The translations under genes were made by a program, and so were the position numbers. DNA of 64,000 nt, taken from NCBI GenBank assembly GCA_947184155.2, contig CAMXCT020003369.1, forward strand, positions 172,501-236,500, read 5' to 3'. Below are positions 23,241 to 32,633 of this stretch, in pieces. A model generated the notes under the pieces. The model saw nothing but the letters and a program-made list of their open reading frames with translations. It did not search any database and was not told the DNA's origin. The stretch's first letter is position 1, and every line of letters starts with the position of its first letter. Source of the stretch: Cladocopium goreaui. Lineage: Eukaryota > Sar > Dinophyceae > Suessiales > Symbiodiniaceae.

Positions 23241-26200
23241 CGTTGCGGGCTGAGCATCCGCTGGGCGCTGCGGCTTTGCGTTTTATTCTCTTGCCTCGGC
23301 ACGTTTTGTGACGGACGTGGCTTCAGATTTGGCGAAGCCAGTCACCTGGGTCCGGAATTGTTTAACTTGAATACTGGTGGAGCCCCGGGTTGCTGGCGAT
23401 TGTATGAGGAAGATTTCTGTTCGGCTGCTGTCGTCTCATTACAAGAAGTTTGTATGTTTCCAAATGAATGGACTGCTTTCTCCAAAAAAAACGCAAAAAA
23501 GGGGTATCGAAGTTTTTATCAACCGGGCCCCTTTTACAATGATTCCCTAGGGGTCCAACGTATCAAAGGGGGTGTTGCTCTGCTGGTCAACAAATTTGTC
23601 CCACATAAGTTTGATTGCGGTTTCACCTCTCAAAATGCCCAAGGCATTTCAGCTTGGATCAATGGTTCCCTTCTGATCAATTGTTACGCTCCCCCCGGTA
23701 ATGATTTGGTCATGGCTGAAGCGCTCAATCACTTTTGGGTTGAACAAAATCTGGACCAAAAGCAATGGGCCGTCCTTGGGGACTTCAATGCCCTTCCCGA
23801 AGAAAGTATGGTTGCTACTTTTCTTCAGTCCAAACAGGGATTTTTGTTGGGGGATCCTACTCAGGGTACCCGTTGGACAAGTGACCGATGCATTGATTGG
23901 GGCTGGTGCAGCAATCAAAAATTTCCTAGTGTTCTCCCGTGTCAACCAACGTGTTCATATCTCCGATCGCAAAGGCCAGGTGTTTCAAATTTATGAGGCT
24001 GCTTCTGCGGTCAAGCGCGGCCGGCTCAAACCAGGACCGAAATGGACAAGGCCCACGTGGCTGAGTCCTGAAGAATGGATGGAGGTGTTAGAAACAAGTT
24101 GGTCTAACCATGTTGTGGGTTGTCCCACGCATCAACGACTCATGAACCATTTTGAGGTCACTTTTCTCGACTGTACACAGTTGGATGTGCAGAAAGAATG
24201 GGATCTGTACATGGAATGCCTTAGGTCTTGTTTCCTCCATGCTTATCAACTTCTTTTACAACGAGGGGTGTCCGATGAGCAACAGATGGAACTAGTTCGC
24301 ATTCTCAAAACGCCGGGTGTTCGCACTAGAGGCGCGATGGCTCAATTTCAATGGGTTAATGGCCATAACCCTGTAAAAGGTGATCCTTACCCTGGGGAAC
24401 CACTGAGAAGGGTTCGTCGTCAGCTGGCTCGTTCATTCGAAATCTTACGGCTGTGTCGGCAGGGCAAAGTCCCTAACAGGTCTTTGCTCCAAAAGGTGTG
24501 GCCCAGAGGCCCGTTTCCCAACCAATTTCAAGATATTCGGAGTGCAGCTCAAACGCAGATCCATCAGTTACAACAGCAACAATCTAGTATTGAAGAACAA
24601 CAAAAACGAACACGCATCCAGGCGTGGAAGTTTAAAATCAATGACCCCTCTCTGAAAGGTATTTCCAGATGGATCAAAAGCCGAGAACAGCAGAATGCTC
24701 AAGCTGAGGTTGTTTTCAGGGATACCAAGGGTTCCTTACCCCATGAAATCACATCTATCATTCATCAATATTGGAACCAGGAGTTCTCGTCCTCTAATTT
24801 TGATGTTCCTGCGGCCATTGATCGTATCGTGCCGTATTGGTCCCCCACCGGCCTAAGTGATCTCTGGAAGGCTATTCGGGATGCCCACGGTACTCATGGT
24901 CCTGATAACTGGAACAGCGACGAAATCAAGTACGTTCCGGTTCCGGCCATCCAGTGCTTCCATCAATGCACTTTGAGGTGGCATCATACTGGCTGGGTCC
25001 CAAAACAATTGTTCCAATCTCGGCACATCAATTTGTTCAAAAACCATAAAATCAGAAACGACCAGATTCAGGCCGGCGATCTTCGACCCATCAGCATCAT
25101 GAGCGTTTGGTGGAGGGTTTTTTCTTCCGCTTGGACAAAAAGCCCCCAAGTTAGGGAATGGACTACTAGGTTTCTCAACAAGCAGGTTTCCTATGGGAAA
25201 GATGCTGTTGGTACTGAATCCCTCATGGATGTCATTCAAGATAAGTTCGCTTCTCACCCTAACGGTTGTGTGACCTCCCTGGACTGGACTCATGCTTTTG
25301 ACACCATGCGACCAGTTGTCACCACTGAAGTGATGAAAAGGTTTAACCTTGCCCCCCAGTTGGCTAATGTCCTCCAAGCTGTCTGGATGAATCAAACTCG
25401 TTTTCTTCAATTTGAGAATCACGCCCATAATGAAGTTCTACCTGCCAGCCAGGCAATGCCCCAAGGCGATCCCATCAGTCCCCTTCGTCTCAGTATTTGG
25501 GTTAGTGCGGGTCTTAATGCAATTTCCAAACCCGGAATTTTACCCCCTGAGGCGGATACCATGGCGGTATGTTACATGGATGACCGGTCCTTCTGGTCTA
25601 ATCCCTTGCAATGCGCTTTGGTTCAGATCAATGCTTGGGCAGCCTGGTCTCAGAATGTTGGACTCAAAGAAAGCGCTCACAAGACTCAAATTGTCGTAAA
25701 GGGTTCCACTGATGAACAATTCTTCAGGGAAAACCACCCCTCCTGGTTAGCTCGGGAAGCCACCATTTTGGGGATTTCCACTACCACCACTGTTCGTAAA
25801 TCCACTGAGAATGAACTTAACAGAATCCAGCGCGCCAAAAAAAGGGCTGTTCTACTTTTGGTCATCCCTCTGGTTTGGGGTCTTAAGATCAAAGCGTTTC
25901 AGAGCATGGTTGTTTCCATGGCTGCTTACGGTTGGGTTGGTAAGAACCCCACGGTTGAAATGGGTGATTCTTTGTTCAATCTTTTGACTAAATGGCTGAA
26001 TACTGGAAAGGGCGCATCGCGCGAATTGAGAAAGTTTTTTTATGGCAGTATCACTTGGCTTCCATGGGTTGTCACCCAAAGAAGGTGGAGCCGCATGTAC
26101 CGGCGAGACCGATCAGGGCTTCGGTGGAACAGCAAACCCCACACACCTCTTAGGTTGCTCCAACCATCTCTTTCTAAGCTGGGTTTCACTTCTGACGAAC

Positions 26201-26746
26201 CGTGGATTTGGAAGCCGTTGCCAGATTTTCGGCTGGTTTTCACCGGCGACGAGTCCAAACTGGATCTTCGTCCGCTGTCCCGACAGCCGGTAGAGCTGCA
26301 GCTGCATATCATCAGGCGCATGTGCAAATTCCAGTCCTATCTTAAGTTCTCTAAGCAGTTACATCGTCGTGATGCTGTTCCAAGACCGTGTCCAAAGTTT
26401 TGTTGAAGTGGACTTGACCGCTGCTAGGTCATCGCTCGAAAACAGCGGCTCCTGCCGCGCTTTTTTCATGGGCAGTTTCCTCTCGCCCGCTGCCAGATAT
26501 TTCGAGTGTGGCTTGGAGGAAATCCATCAATGCGAGGATGCATGTCCGTTCTGCGTGCAGGTTTCGGGCTCCCATGATCACATATTTTGGAACTGCAATC
26601 AAAATGTGGCTCCATTTCCTGCCCCGATAAATTGGTTACAAACACGATTTGGATGGCCTATTTTGGGGAATGTCAATAACCTTAACATTATCCAACATCT
26701 CACTCGCACCGTGGGAGAATTGTGGTCCCTTCGACACCCATCTTAA
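23241..26746 (+). pseudogene. endonuclease-reverse transcriptase of the LINE
   Basis: The endonuclease/exonuclease/phosphatase domain lies at 23,241-23,930: SLQEV (catalytic Glu), INCYAPPGN, GDFNALPEE, GTRWTSDRCIDWG. Near 23,910-23,930 the frame changes by one, and the final VNQRVHISDRKGQ block is in the next frame (an SDR where SDH is usual). The RT region (23,930-26,380) has RPISIMSVWWRVF, SLDWTHAFDTM (catalytic Asp), MPQGDPISPLRLSIW, CYMDDRSFW (catalytic Asp pair) and VGLKESAHKTQIV. Near 26,372 a further frame change leads to 26,369-26,746, with the C-terminal zinc motif CPFCVQVSGSHDHIFWNC. No in-frame stop interrupts the 2.7-kb RT frame. If the two frameshifts are sequencing errors, the enzyme would be complete. 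Confidence 0.82.
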
Positions 26747-26805
26747 TGACCGTCTGTGTTCGTTTCATTCCTAAGGTTTCCCCGACAACTACCGAGGGAT
26801 TCTCA

Positions 26806-27205
26806 GGGTGCATGTTCATGTATCACCAAGAGAGCTGGGTGGCGCTGGACGGCGCTGATGGCTCTCCCTGCAGCTGCTCGCATAGCTATGGGCGGCAGCT
26901 GCGCATCAACGATATCGATTGTTGGGGGGTGGGTTGGCGGGGTTTGACGTGCTTTATGTTGTGCCAGCAGCGTGGTGAAGGAGGCTGCCTCCCGGCTCCA
27001 CCCGCCTCCCACTTCCAATCCTACGACCACCAATTTGCAGCGTCGGCTGCGGAGAAGTTCTGGGTATGTTGCTCTTTCCTGCGACGAGCATCCCGCAGAG
27101 CTGCCCCGGCGAAGGTCCCCCCCCGTTGTCTTGGCACCCCTTCTCGCGTCAGTGGTGAGACGAGGGTCGTATCCACTGCGAGTTGGTTCCAACATTCCAT
27201 CACAA
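26806..27205 (-). pseudogene. LINE C-terminal fragment (distal part)
   Basis: Minus-strand blocks QLAVDTTLVSPLTREG, then in other frames ERATYPELLRSRRCKLVVVG and LEVGGGWSREAASFTTLLAQ. They belong to the conserved C-terminus that follows the zinc motif in dinoflagellate LINEs. At least two frame changes. The 3' end at about 26,806 faces the 3' end of the plus-strand LINE tail to tail. Confidence 0.65.
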
Positions 27206-27725
27206 CAGCGCTGAGCATCCCTGGTTGAAACCTCCCAAACCCTCGCCAATCACACCAACACCGAAGGCAATGAACCAACTTTCAACCAACTTCTTGCGGA
27301 AACACCCCTCAAATCCCCCAGCCAGCCGGCTCCCACCACAGTAAGCCCTCCCTAAAGCATATCTGGAGACTGGCCAGTATAAAACAGTCAGCAGAGAGAG
27401 CTGGACCTCAAGCGGAAAAAGGAATGCGGAAAAAAAGGTATATAATAATTTGAAAAAACAATGATTTGTTTCAATCATTTTCAATCCATATTGACGAATG
27501 CGGGCACCGAGAGCATGGAATGAAATATGTGAAGAATAGGACAGCAGACTCTGCAACATACAAATGCCAACGCCATTGTGGTCCCCGCCACCGGTGAAGG
27601 ATAATCTGTGCCCACCAGGAGTTTCAACAATTTTTTCCTCTCCATCTCGCCATGTTTTGGTGCAAAGTCCAATATCGAAATCAGGAGCGTCAATTTCATC
27701 CAGACAAAAAGGTTCAGGTGAAAGT

Positions 27726-28160
27726 GTGGGAGGCTTTGGTGCAGAGCCAGGTCAACTTCAACTTGGTTTGGAGAAGGTTTTGGAGAGGTCTGGGAGGCTT
27801 TGGTGCAGAGCCAGGTGAGGTTCAACTGGGAGGCTTTGGTGCAAAGCCAGGTCAGGTTCAACAGGGTTCCGGAGGAGGTGAAGGTCTGGGAGGCATTGGT
27901 GCAGAGCCAGGTCAGGGCCAACAGGGTTCCAGTTCCGGAGAAAGTCTGGGAGGCTGTGGTGCAGAGAAGGTTCCGCAAAAGTTCCAGGAAACCTTGGTGC
28001 AAAGCCAAGTAAGGTTCAACTGGGTTCCGGAGAAAGTTCCGGAGAAAGTGCCTGAGAACGTCGGACAGGCCTTGGTGCAAAGCCAGGCAGGTCAAGTTCA
28101 ACCGGGTTCCGGAGAGGGTTCCGGAGAAGGTTCTGGAGAAGGTCTGGGAGGCTTTGGTTG
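27726..28160. repeat. 60-bp minisatellite, GGAGGCTTTGGTGCAGAGCC core
   Basis: About eight copies of a core GGGAGGCTTTGGTGCAGAGCC, starting near 27,728, 27,792, 27,828, 27,888, 27,948, 27,992, 28,070 and 28,145. Several are exactly 60 bp apart. Open frames of repeated ALVQSQ, GGFGAEPGQ or (minus) LTWLCTKASQ all come from the same repeat read in different frames. Confidence 0.85.
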
Positions 28161-28439
28161 TAGCACCCTTCAGAAAGGTTTGTAAAAATAGAACGTTGCA
28201 GCTCTTGAGATTTCCACCGAAACTTATTTTTTATTTAACATTCATTGTTCCATCTGTATTGATCTTATTTCATTTATCTATCTGTATTTGCTTAGCTGTT
28301 TGCCTATCCTTTCTGATTTCATATTTGTTGTATGATTTAGTTTGTCCATGTTGTCCGTCGATCTGTTTAGCTAGTTGTTCAGCTATTTGTTTAGTTACCT
28401 GTTGTTATTTAACTATCTGTTTAGCCATTGTTTTGCTAT

Positions 28440-29637
28440 TTATCTGTCCCTTTACCTATCTCTATCTCTGTCTTTTGTCTCTCTCTCTCTCTCTCTCTCA
28501 CCTGGTGTCTCTATCTTTATCTCTATCCCGATCTCTATTTCTATTTCTTTAACCCATTCAGCGATAGACCGATCCATCGATCGATCCATTGACGGATCGG
28601 CTTATCGATTTCCGATCTGTCTATCGATTGCCATTTATCTAACTATCTATTCGTACCTATGAATCCATCTATCTATTTATCTACTTGTTTATCTGTGTAT
28701 TCATGTGTCTGTTATGATCTATTTCTTTCTAGTAATTACTATCTTTTACAATTTATTGCTATCTATTACTGTCCGTTTCTTTGTATATTTAGCAATTATT
28801 ATTTCTTGCTATCTATTACTATCTCCTGCTATCTAAGACTGTTTTTATTTTACAATTTTCTACAATCTTACGATCTATTACTATCTGTTGCTATCTATTA
28901 CTATGTGACTATCTATTGCTATCTCTATCCATCTATCTGTCAGTCAGTCAGTCTATCTGTCGGATTGACTATCTATGTACCTATCTAGTTGCCTGCCTAT
29001 CCCTGCTCCTCACTATCTATCCAATGATCGATCCTATCTACCTACCTATCTACCTACCTACCTACCTACCTCTCTATTTAGCTATCCATCTATCCACCTA
29101 TCCATCTATCCATCTATCCATCTATCCATCTATTTATTTGTCCTATCTATCCTATCTATCCTATCTATCCTATCGATCCTATCGATCCTATCGATCCTAT
29201 CTATCCTATCTATCCTATCTATCCTATCTATCCTATCGATCCTATCGATCCTATCGATCCTATCTATCCTATCTATCCTATCTATCCTATCTATTTATCT
29301 AACTCTCTATCTCTCTATCTATCTATCGATCGATTGATCGATCGATTCATCGATCGATCTATCGATCTATCGATCTGTCTATGTATCCATCTATCTATCT
29401 ATCTATCTGTCTATCTATCTATCTATTTATCTATGTATCTATTTATGTATCTGTCTCTCTCTTTCTCTCTATCTATCTCTCTATCTATCTATCTATCTAT
29501 CTATCTATCGATCTATCTATCGATCTATCGATCTATCTATCTATCGATCTATCTATCGATGTATCTATCGGTCTATCGATCTATCGATCTATCGATCTAT
29601 CAATCTATCTATCTATCTCTCTCTCTCTCTCTCTCTC
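28440..29637. repeat. long CTAT/GATC/TCTC microsatellite region
   Basis: About 1.2 kb of tetranucleotide arrays (CTAT, CTAC, CCAT, CGAT, CTGT), ending in (TC)n at 29,615-29,637. YLSIYLSI-type frames across it are artefacts. Confidence 0.95.
29142..29294. repeat. 9-bp array with 63-bp higher-order unit
   Basis: Seventeen tandem copies of CCTATCTAT or CCTATCGAT. The T and G variants run T3, G3, T4, G3, T4, so the block of three G and four T copies (63 bp) is itself repeated at 29,169-29,231 and 29,232-29,294. Confidence 0.9.
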
Positions 29638-29957
29638 GAGTTGCCTTTGTCCTCAAGCAGGGGCCCCCCTTTACCTTTACCTTTCCTTCTCGTAGGTGAC
29701 TTGCCTCTTTCTTTACCCTTGCCTTTGACCTGCCACCCGGGGCTAGGCGACTTTTCACGGGGAGAGGCAGGAAAGGTTTCATCAAGACTGGCCAGGAGTT
29801 GTTGCAGCCCAGCCAAAACTTTGTTTCTTGCCGTTTGCGTGCTGTTGCTGCAGACCCACCGGCCCCCGCATGGAAAGGTAACCCACCAAGAGGAACGACA
29901 GGAGGCTGAAATGTTTCGCGGTCGGATAAGCCAACCTTGGGCAGTTGAAGATAACAC
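29610..29957 (-). pseudogene. Lys/Gly-rich LINE ORF1-like fragment
   Basis: Minus-strand frame reading NKVLAGLQQLLASLDETFP, then GWQVKGKGKERGKSPTRRKG, ending in the GAGA array. A short helical segment followed by GKGKGKG-type sequence resembles ORF1 of dinoflagellate LINEs as I recall them. It has no start I trust and is cut off by the microsatellite. Confidence 0.35.
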
Positions 29958-29960
29958 GGC

Positions 29961-30650
29961 TTAGTAAGCACAGCATCCCATTTGTGTCCAACTGACAGAC
30001 GCAACACGATTTGCCATAGCCCTTCGTCTATACGCAATGTTTGCAAGCTTCAGTCTTCGTTTCAGACACTTCCTACACATGAAAACTCGTTTCTCATACG
30101 GTTTGAACCTTTTTTCCTTTAATGACCGTCGTCTGTGTTTTTGTCGCAAAATCCGCAGTCTGCGCTTTGAAGATCGTTTTCGTTTTTTCCTGACATTTCT
30201 GTCTACATCAGCAAGCTTGTATGTGGACAAAGCCGACAACAACACAAGACAAAAAGCCAAAACCTTCACCTTTGAACTAGGTTCCAGGTGTTGAGTCCAC
30301 TGATCCACATCTTGCAAGCTGCACGAAGGCTGCCAAGTTGCATCAGCCCATGGCAGGACCGCCGAATTGTCACAAGCGAAGGGGGCCCGCAGAGGGCCGA
30401 TGATGTTGAAGGCCGAGCTAGCCCACAACTCTTCAAAAGGATGAAGGCGTGGTATCACACGCAGCAGAAGGCAGAGCAAACAGATTGCACAGCAGGAGAA
30501 ACCAAAATCCCAATTTTGAGGTCCCCATCCCCTTATTATTGAAATAATCATGGCCACAATGGCCCTCATTTTTTTTTGAATCTTGACCGCAGTGGTCCGC
30601 CCTTGTCTTTCCACAAATTGATCGGCCGCAGTGGCCCGCTCTTGATGCAA
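29961..30650 (-). CDS. unrecognised basic ORF, 229 codons
   Basis: Open on the minus strand from 30,650. The first part has two hydrophobic stretches (CCAICLLCLLLRVI and LAFCLVLLSALSTYK); the last third is strongly basic with Cys pairs (RVFMCRKCLKRRLKLA). I recognise no family. It may be chance or a remnant of a mobile-element ORF. It lies in the block interrupting the LINE. Confidence 0.2.
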   Translation of the reverse strand: MHQERATAADQFVERQGRTTAVKIQKKMRAIVAMIISIIRGWGPQNWDFGFSCCAICLLCLLLRVIPRLHPFEELWASSAFNIIGPLRAPFACDNSAVLPWADATWQPSCSLQDVDQWTQHLEPSSKVKVLAFCLVLLSALSTYKLADVDRNVRKKRKRSSKRRLRILRQKHRRRSLKEKRFKPYEKRVFMCRKCLKRRLKLANIAYRRRAMANRVASVSWTQMGCCAY

Positions 30651-30867
30651 TTCTTTTTTCCAGCAGCTTCCTAATCCCAGGGCTGCTGAATTCCATTTTG
30701 TTTGTGTTTTTTTTTTTCATTTTTGATTTTTCTTTTGTTTTTTTTTTATTTTTTATCACACCAATAGACCCTGACCCTGACCACTAATGAGTTCCATTCG
30801 TACTCACCGCCACAGAAGCGATGAGCCCGCCAGCACCACTCAGAGGTTGAAATTCGCCGGCACCGAC

Positions 30868-32620
30868 CCCCCCACAATGACAGGCCATTTGCTATGACTT
30901 CGATCCTTCTGTCATCTTGGCGGTCGAGGTGTTCGAGGTTGAGGTCGACCAGGCGGGTGTTTGTTGTTACTCGCGCCCCCGCTTCCCTGCATATACGGGC
31001 TGCTGCCCGTTCCAGGGGGCCCCCCCGTGCTCGCAAGAGTCCAGACTGCGCACAAGCCGCCCGGTGGTCGCCAAGAAGGTCCAGACACCGTCAGAAGCGG
31101 GCAAATAAGGGCAATGGCAAGCGAAGGCGCCTCAAAAGAAGCAGGCGGAAGAAGTGCCGCGGGTAGCTGTTGCCATTGTGGTATGGGATTGTGGTGAATG
31201 CTCAGCTGGCGTGTGGCCCTGTTTGTGATTCAAGCAGCGCTTGGCTCCCGAGGTCAAGCCGATCGCGGATTTCAGTTTGGAATGCTGTGTGGGTGGCTGT
31301 AGCTGCTGTGTGCTGCCAGCCTCTCCCCAGCGCAATCTCGTCTTCAAAATTGTAGTGAAAACGGGGACGGGCCGCCCCATCGGCGATGTGTTGCCAATCA
31401 AGCAGGAGCCAACCGTAGGTTTGGATGGCGGTGGCGTTTGACCGTGTGTGGTCAGCTTGCCACTGTTGAAGTAGCTGTGCGAATGTTTCCGGTGTTTGTT
31501 GGTCACACCACGATGGCGTCGGCCCATGAAGCCCAATAGGCGGAAGGTGCCAGAATCGTTGCCGAAACCAAGCCGAGCCCCCCTTGGTTGAGAGGGAGGC
31601 GGGCGATTGCGAGTGAAGTGGCTGGCATTGGTGCTGTGTCCAAAAAGTCGGTGAGGCAGGCTGCAACTGCCGCATCGTGTTCTGTGGAGAAGGCTGCTGT
31701 GATGTTGGGCGGGGGGGGCATGCGGAGACTGTGGTGGCAATGCGGGCTGGCGCAAAATAGGAGAAGCAGCCAGGCGGCCTGCAAGTCTTCGAGGTCTGGA
31801 AGGCGCTGCAGCAAGAAGTTGTGTTGGTCCCTGGTATGCTGAAGTAGCTGGAGTTTGTATGCGTCGCTGCCGACCGGGGTTCCTAAAACCATGAGCCCTT
31901 GTTCCTCCGGAGGGTTTTTTTGCCACCGACCCAGAGGTCTGGCCCCAAAGTCTGGATGTTTGGGGGGGGGGTTTGGTTTGCTTGATTCCAGACACGTGTT
32001 TTGCCTGCGTTGTGTTGAACGTGCGTTTGGTGGAACACGTGGTGTTGCAAAAGGTCGTAAATTGGGCGCACCCGATGTGGCGGGAGAACCACATATACAT
32101 CGTCGAGGAAAGCGAGCAATGTTTCCCCCTGCTGGAAGTTGTTGTGAAGCATGTGGAGGGCTCCCTGTTCCCCGCCTTCTGCTTGCAGAACTTCGTGGGG
32201 CTGGCCGTTGTGGTCGTGCCAAATGTATGTGGATGTGGTGGCAAAAAATGGTCGAACAAAGGGCAGGCAAGTGTTGGCCCCCTCCACCTCCGAGAGTGTT
32301 TGTAACATGCTGGCCCGTGCTATGGTGTCATAAGTTCCGATGCCATCAATAAACAGGATGATGCTGGTTGGCTCAAGTTCTGTGAGTGACGTGATTGCAT
32401 GGACGACTGCCTCCGACCCAGCACGGGTGGACAACGCATATTGGTGGGGGCTGCACGCCTGCTGGAACGTGTGGGCGTGGTGTTGGGCTAAGCTGCGTGC
32501 CACCACTCCGCGGAGAAGATCTCCGACGACAATGCCCCGGACTCAACCATTTGGTTTTAACAAGGCCATGCACCCAACGGTTTGGGCTAACAGAGAGGGC
32601 GTAGAAGAGGTGCATCAAAT
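30868..32620 (-). pseudogene. LINE reverse transcriptase, decayed
   Basis: In coding order on the minus strand: LLKPNG-stop-VRGIVVGDLLR, HQYALSTRAGSEAVVHAI, IILFIDGIGTYDTI (RT motif A, catalytic Asp), EGGEQGALHML (motif B, shortened where GEQGDPLMP is usual), LLAFLDDVYVV (motif C Asp pair), NAGKTRVWN (motif D), VLGTPVGSDAYKL, IARLPLNQGGLGLVSA, then RPRFHYNFEDEI, LDLGSQALLESQTG and, at 31,036-30,868, RARGGPLERAAARICREAG and RRIEVIANGLSLWGG. Stops and frameshifts interrupt it and part of motif B is gone, so it is inactive. The endonuclease half is absent; the element begins abruptly at about 32,630, where a plus-strand LINE fragment starts. Confidence 0.75.
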
Positions 32621-32633
32621 TTTGTAACTGTAG

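Larger units (their letters stand above)
19985..26760 (+). mobile_element. LINE-type retrotransposon with OTU domain
   Basis: A near full-length non-LTR retrotransposon of about 6.8 kb. Order on the plus strand: N-terminal segment (19,990-20,109), OTU-like domain, two C2H2-like fingers, APE-type endonuclease, reverse transcriptase, C-terminal CCHC-like zinc motif. The 5' edge adjoins a GATA array and the 3' edge meets the 3' end of an oppositely oriented LINE near 26,805. No poly(A) tail or target-site duplication is recognised. The frame changes at least seven times, yet the individual frames run 0.6-2.7 kb without stops. Confidence 0.8.
27206..30867. other. 3.7-kb block apparently inserted in the LINE
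   Basis: Between the two halves of the minus-strand LINE. Contents: unremarkable sequence (27,206-27,725), a minisatellite (27,726-28,160), pyrimidine and TATC microsatellites (28,440-29,637), a Lys/Gly-rich minus-strand ORF fragment (29,610-29,957), a basic minus-strand ORF (29,961-30,650) and T-rich DNA (30,690-30,756). No TIR or target-site duplication is clear at its edges. Confidence 0.5.
26805..32630 (-). mobile_element. second LINE, minus strand, apparently split
   Basis: RT and C-terminal sequence of another dinoflagellate-type LINE. Its RT body and most of the C-terminal region occupy 32,620 to about 30,868. The remaining C-terminal end (QLAVDTTLVSPLTREGVPRQ onward) is at about 27,205-26,806. 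The peptide junction is almost exact: the first part stops after RRIEVIANGLSLWGG and the second starts with QLAVDTTLVS, adjacent motifs in this family as I recall it. The intervening 3.7 kb is minisatellite, microsatellite and unrelated sequence. Two separate copies of the same family is the alternative. Confidence 0.6.

Noticed and set aside
27481-28185. Gly-rich or ALVQSQ repeat protein
   Set aside because: The minisatellite gives equally long frames on both strands with different peptides; no conserved frame.
28916-29699. YLSIYLSI-type ORFs
   Set aside because: TATC microsatellite read in frame.
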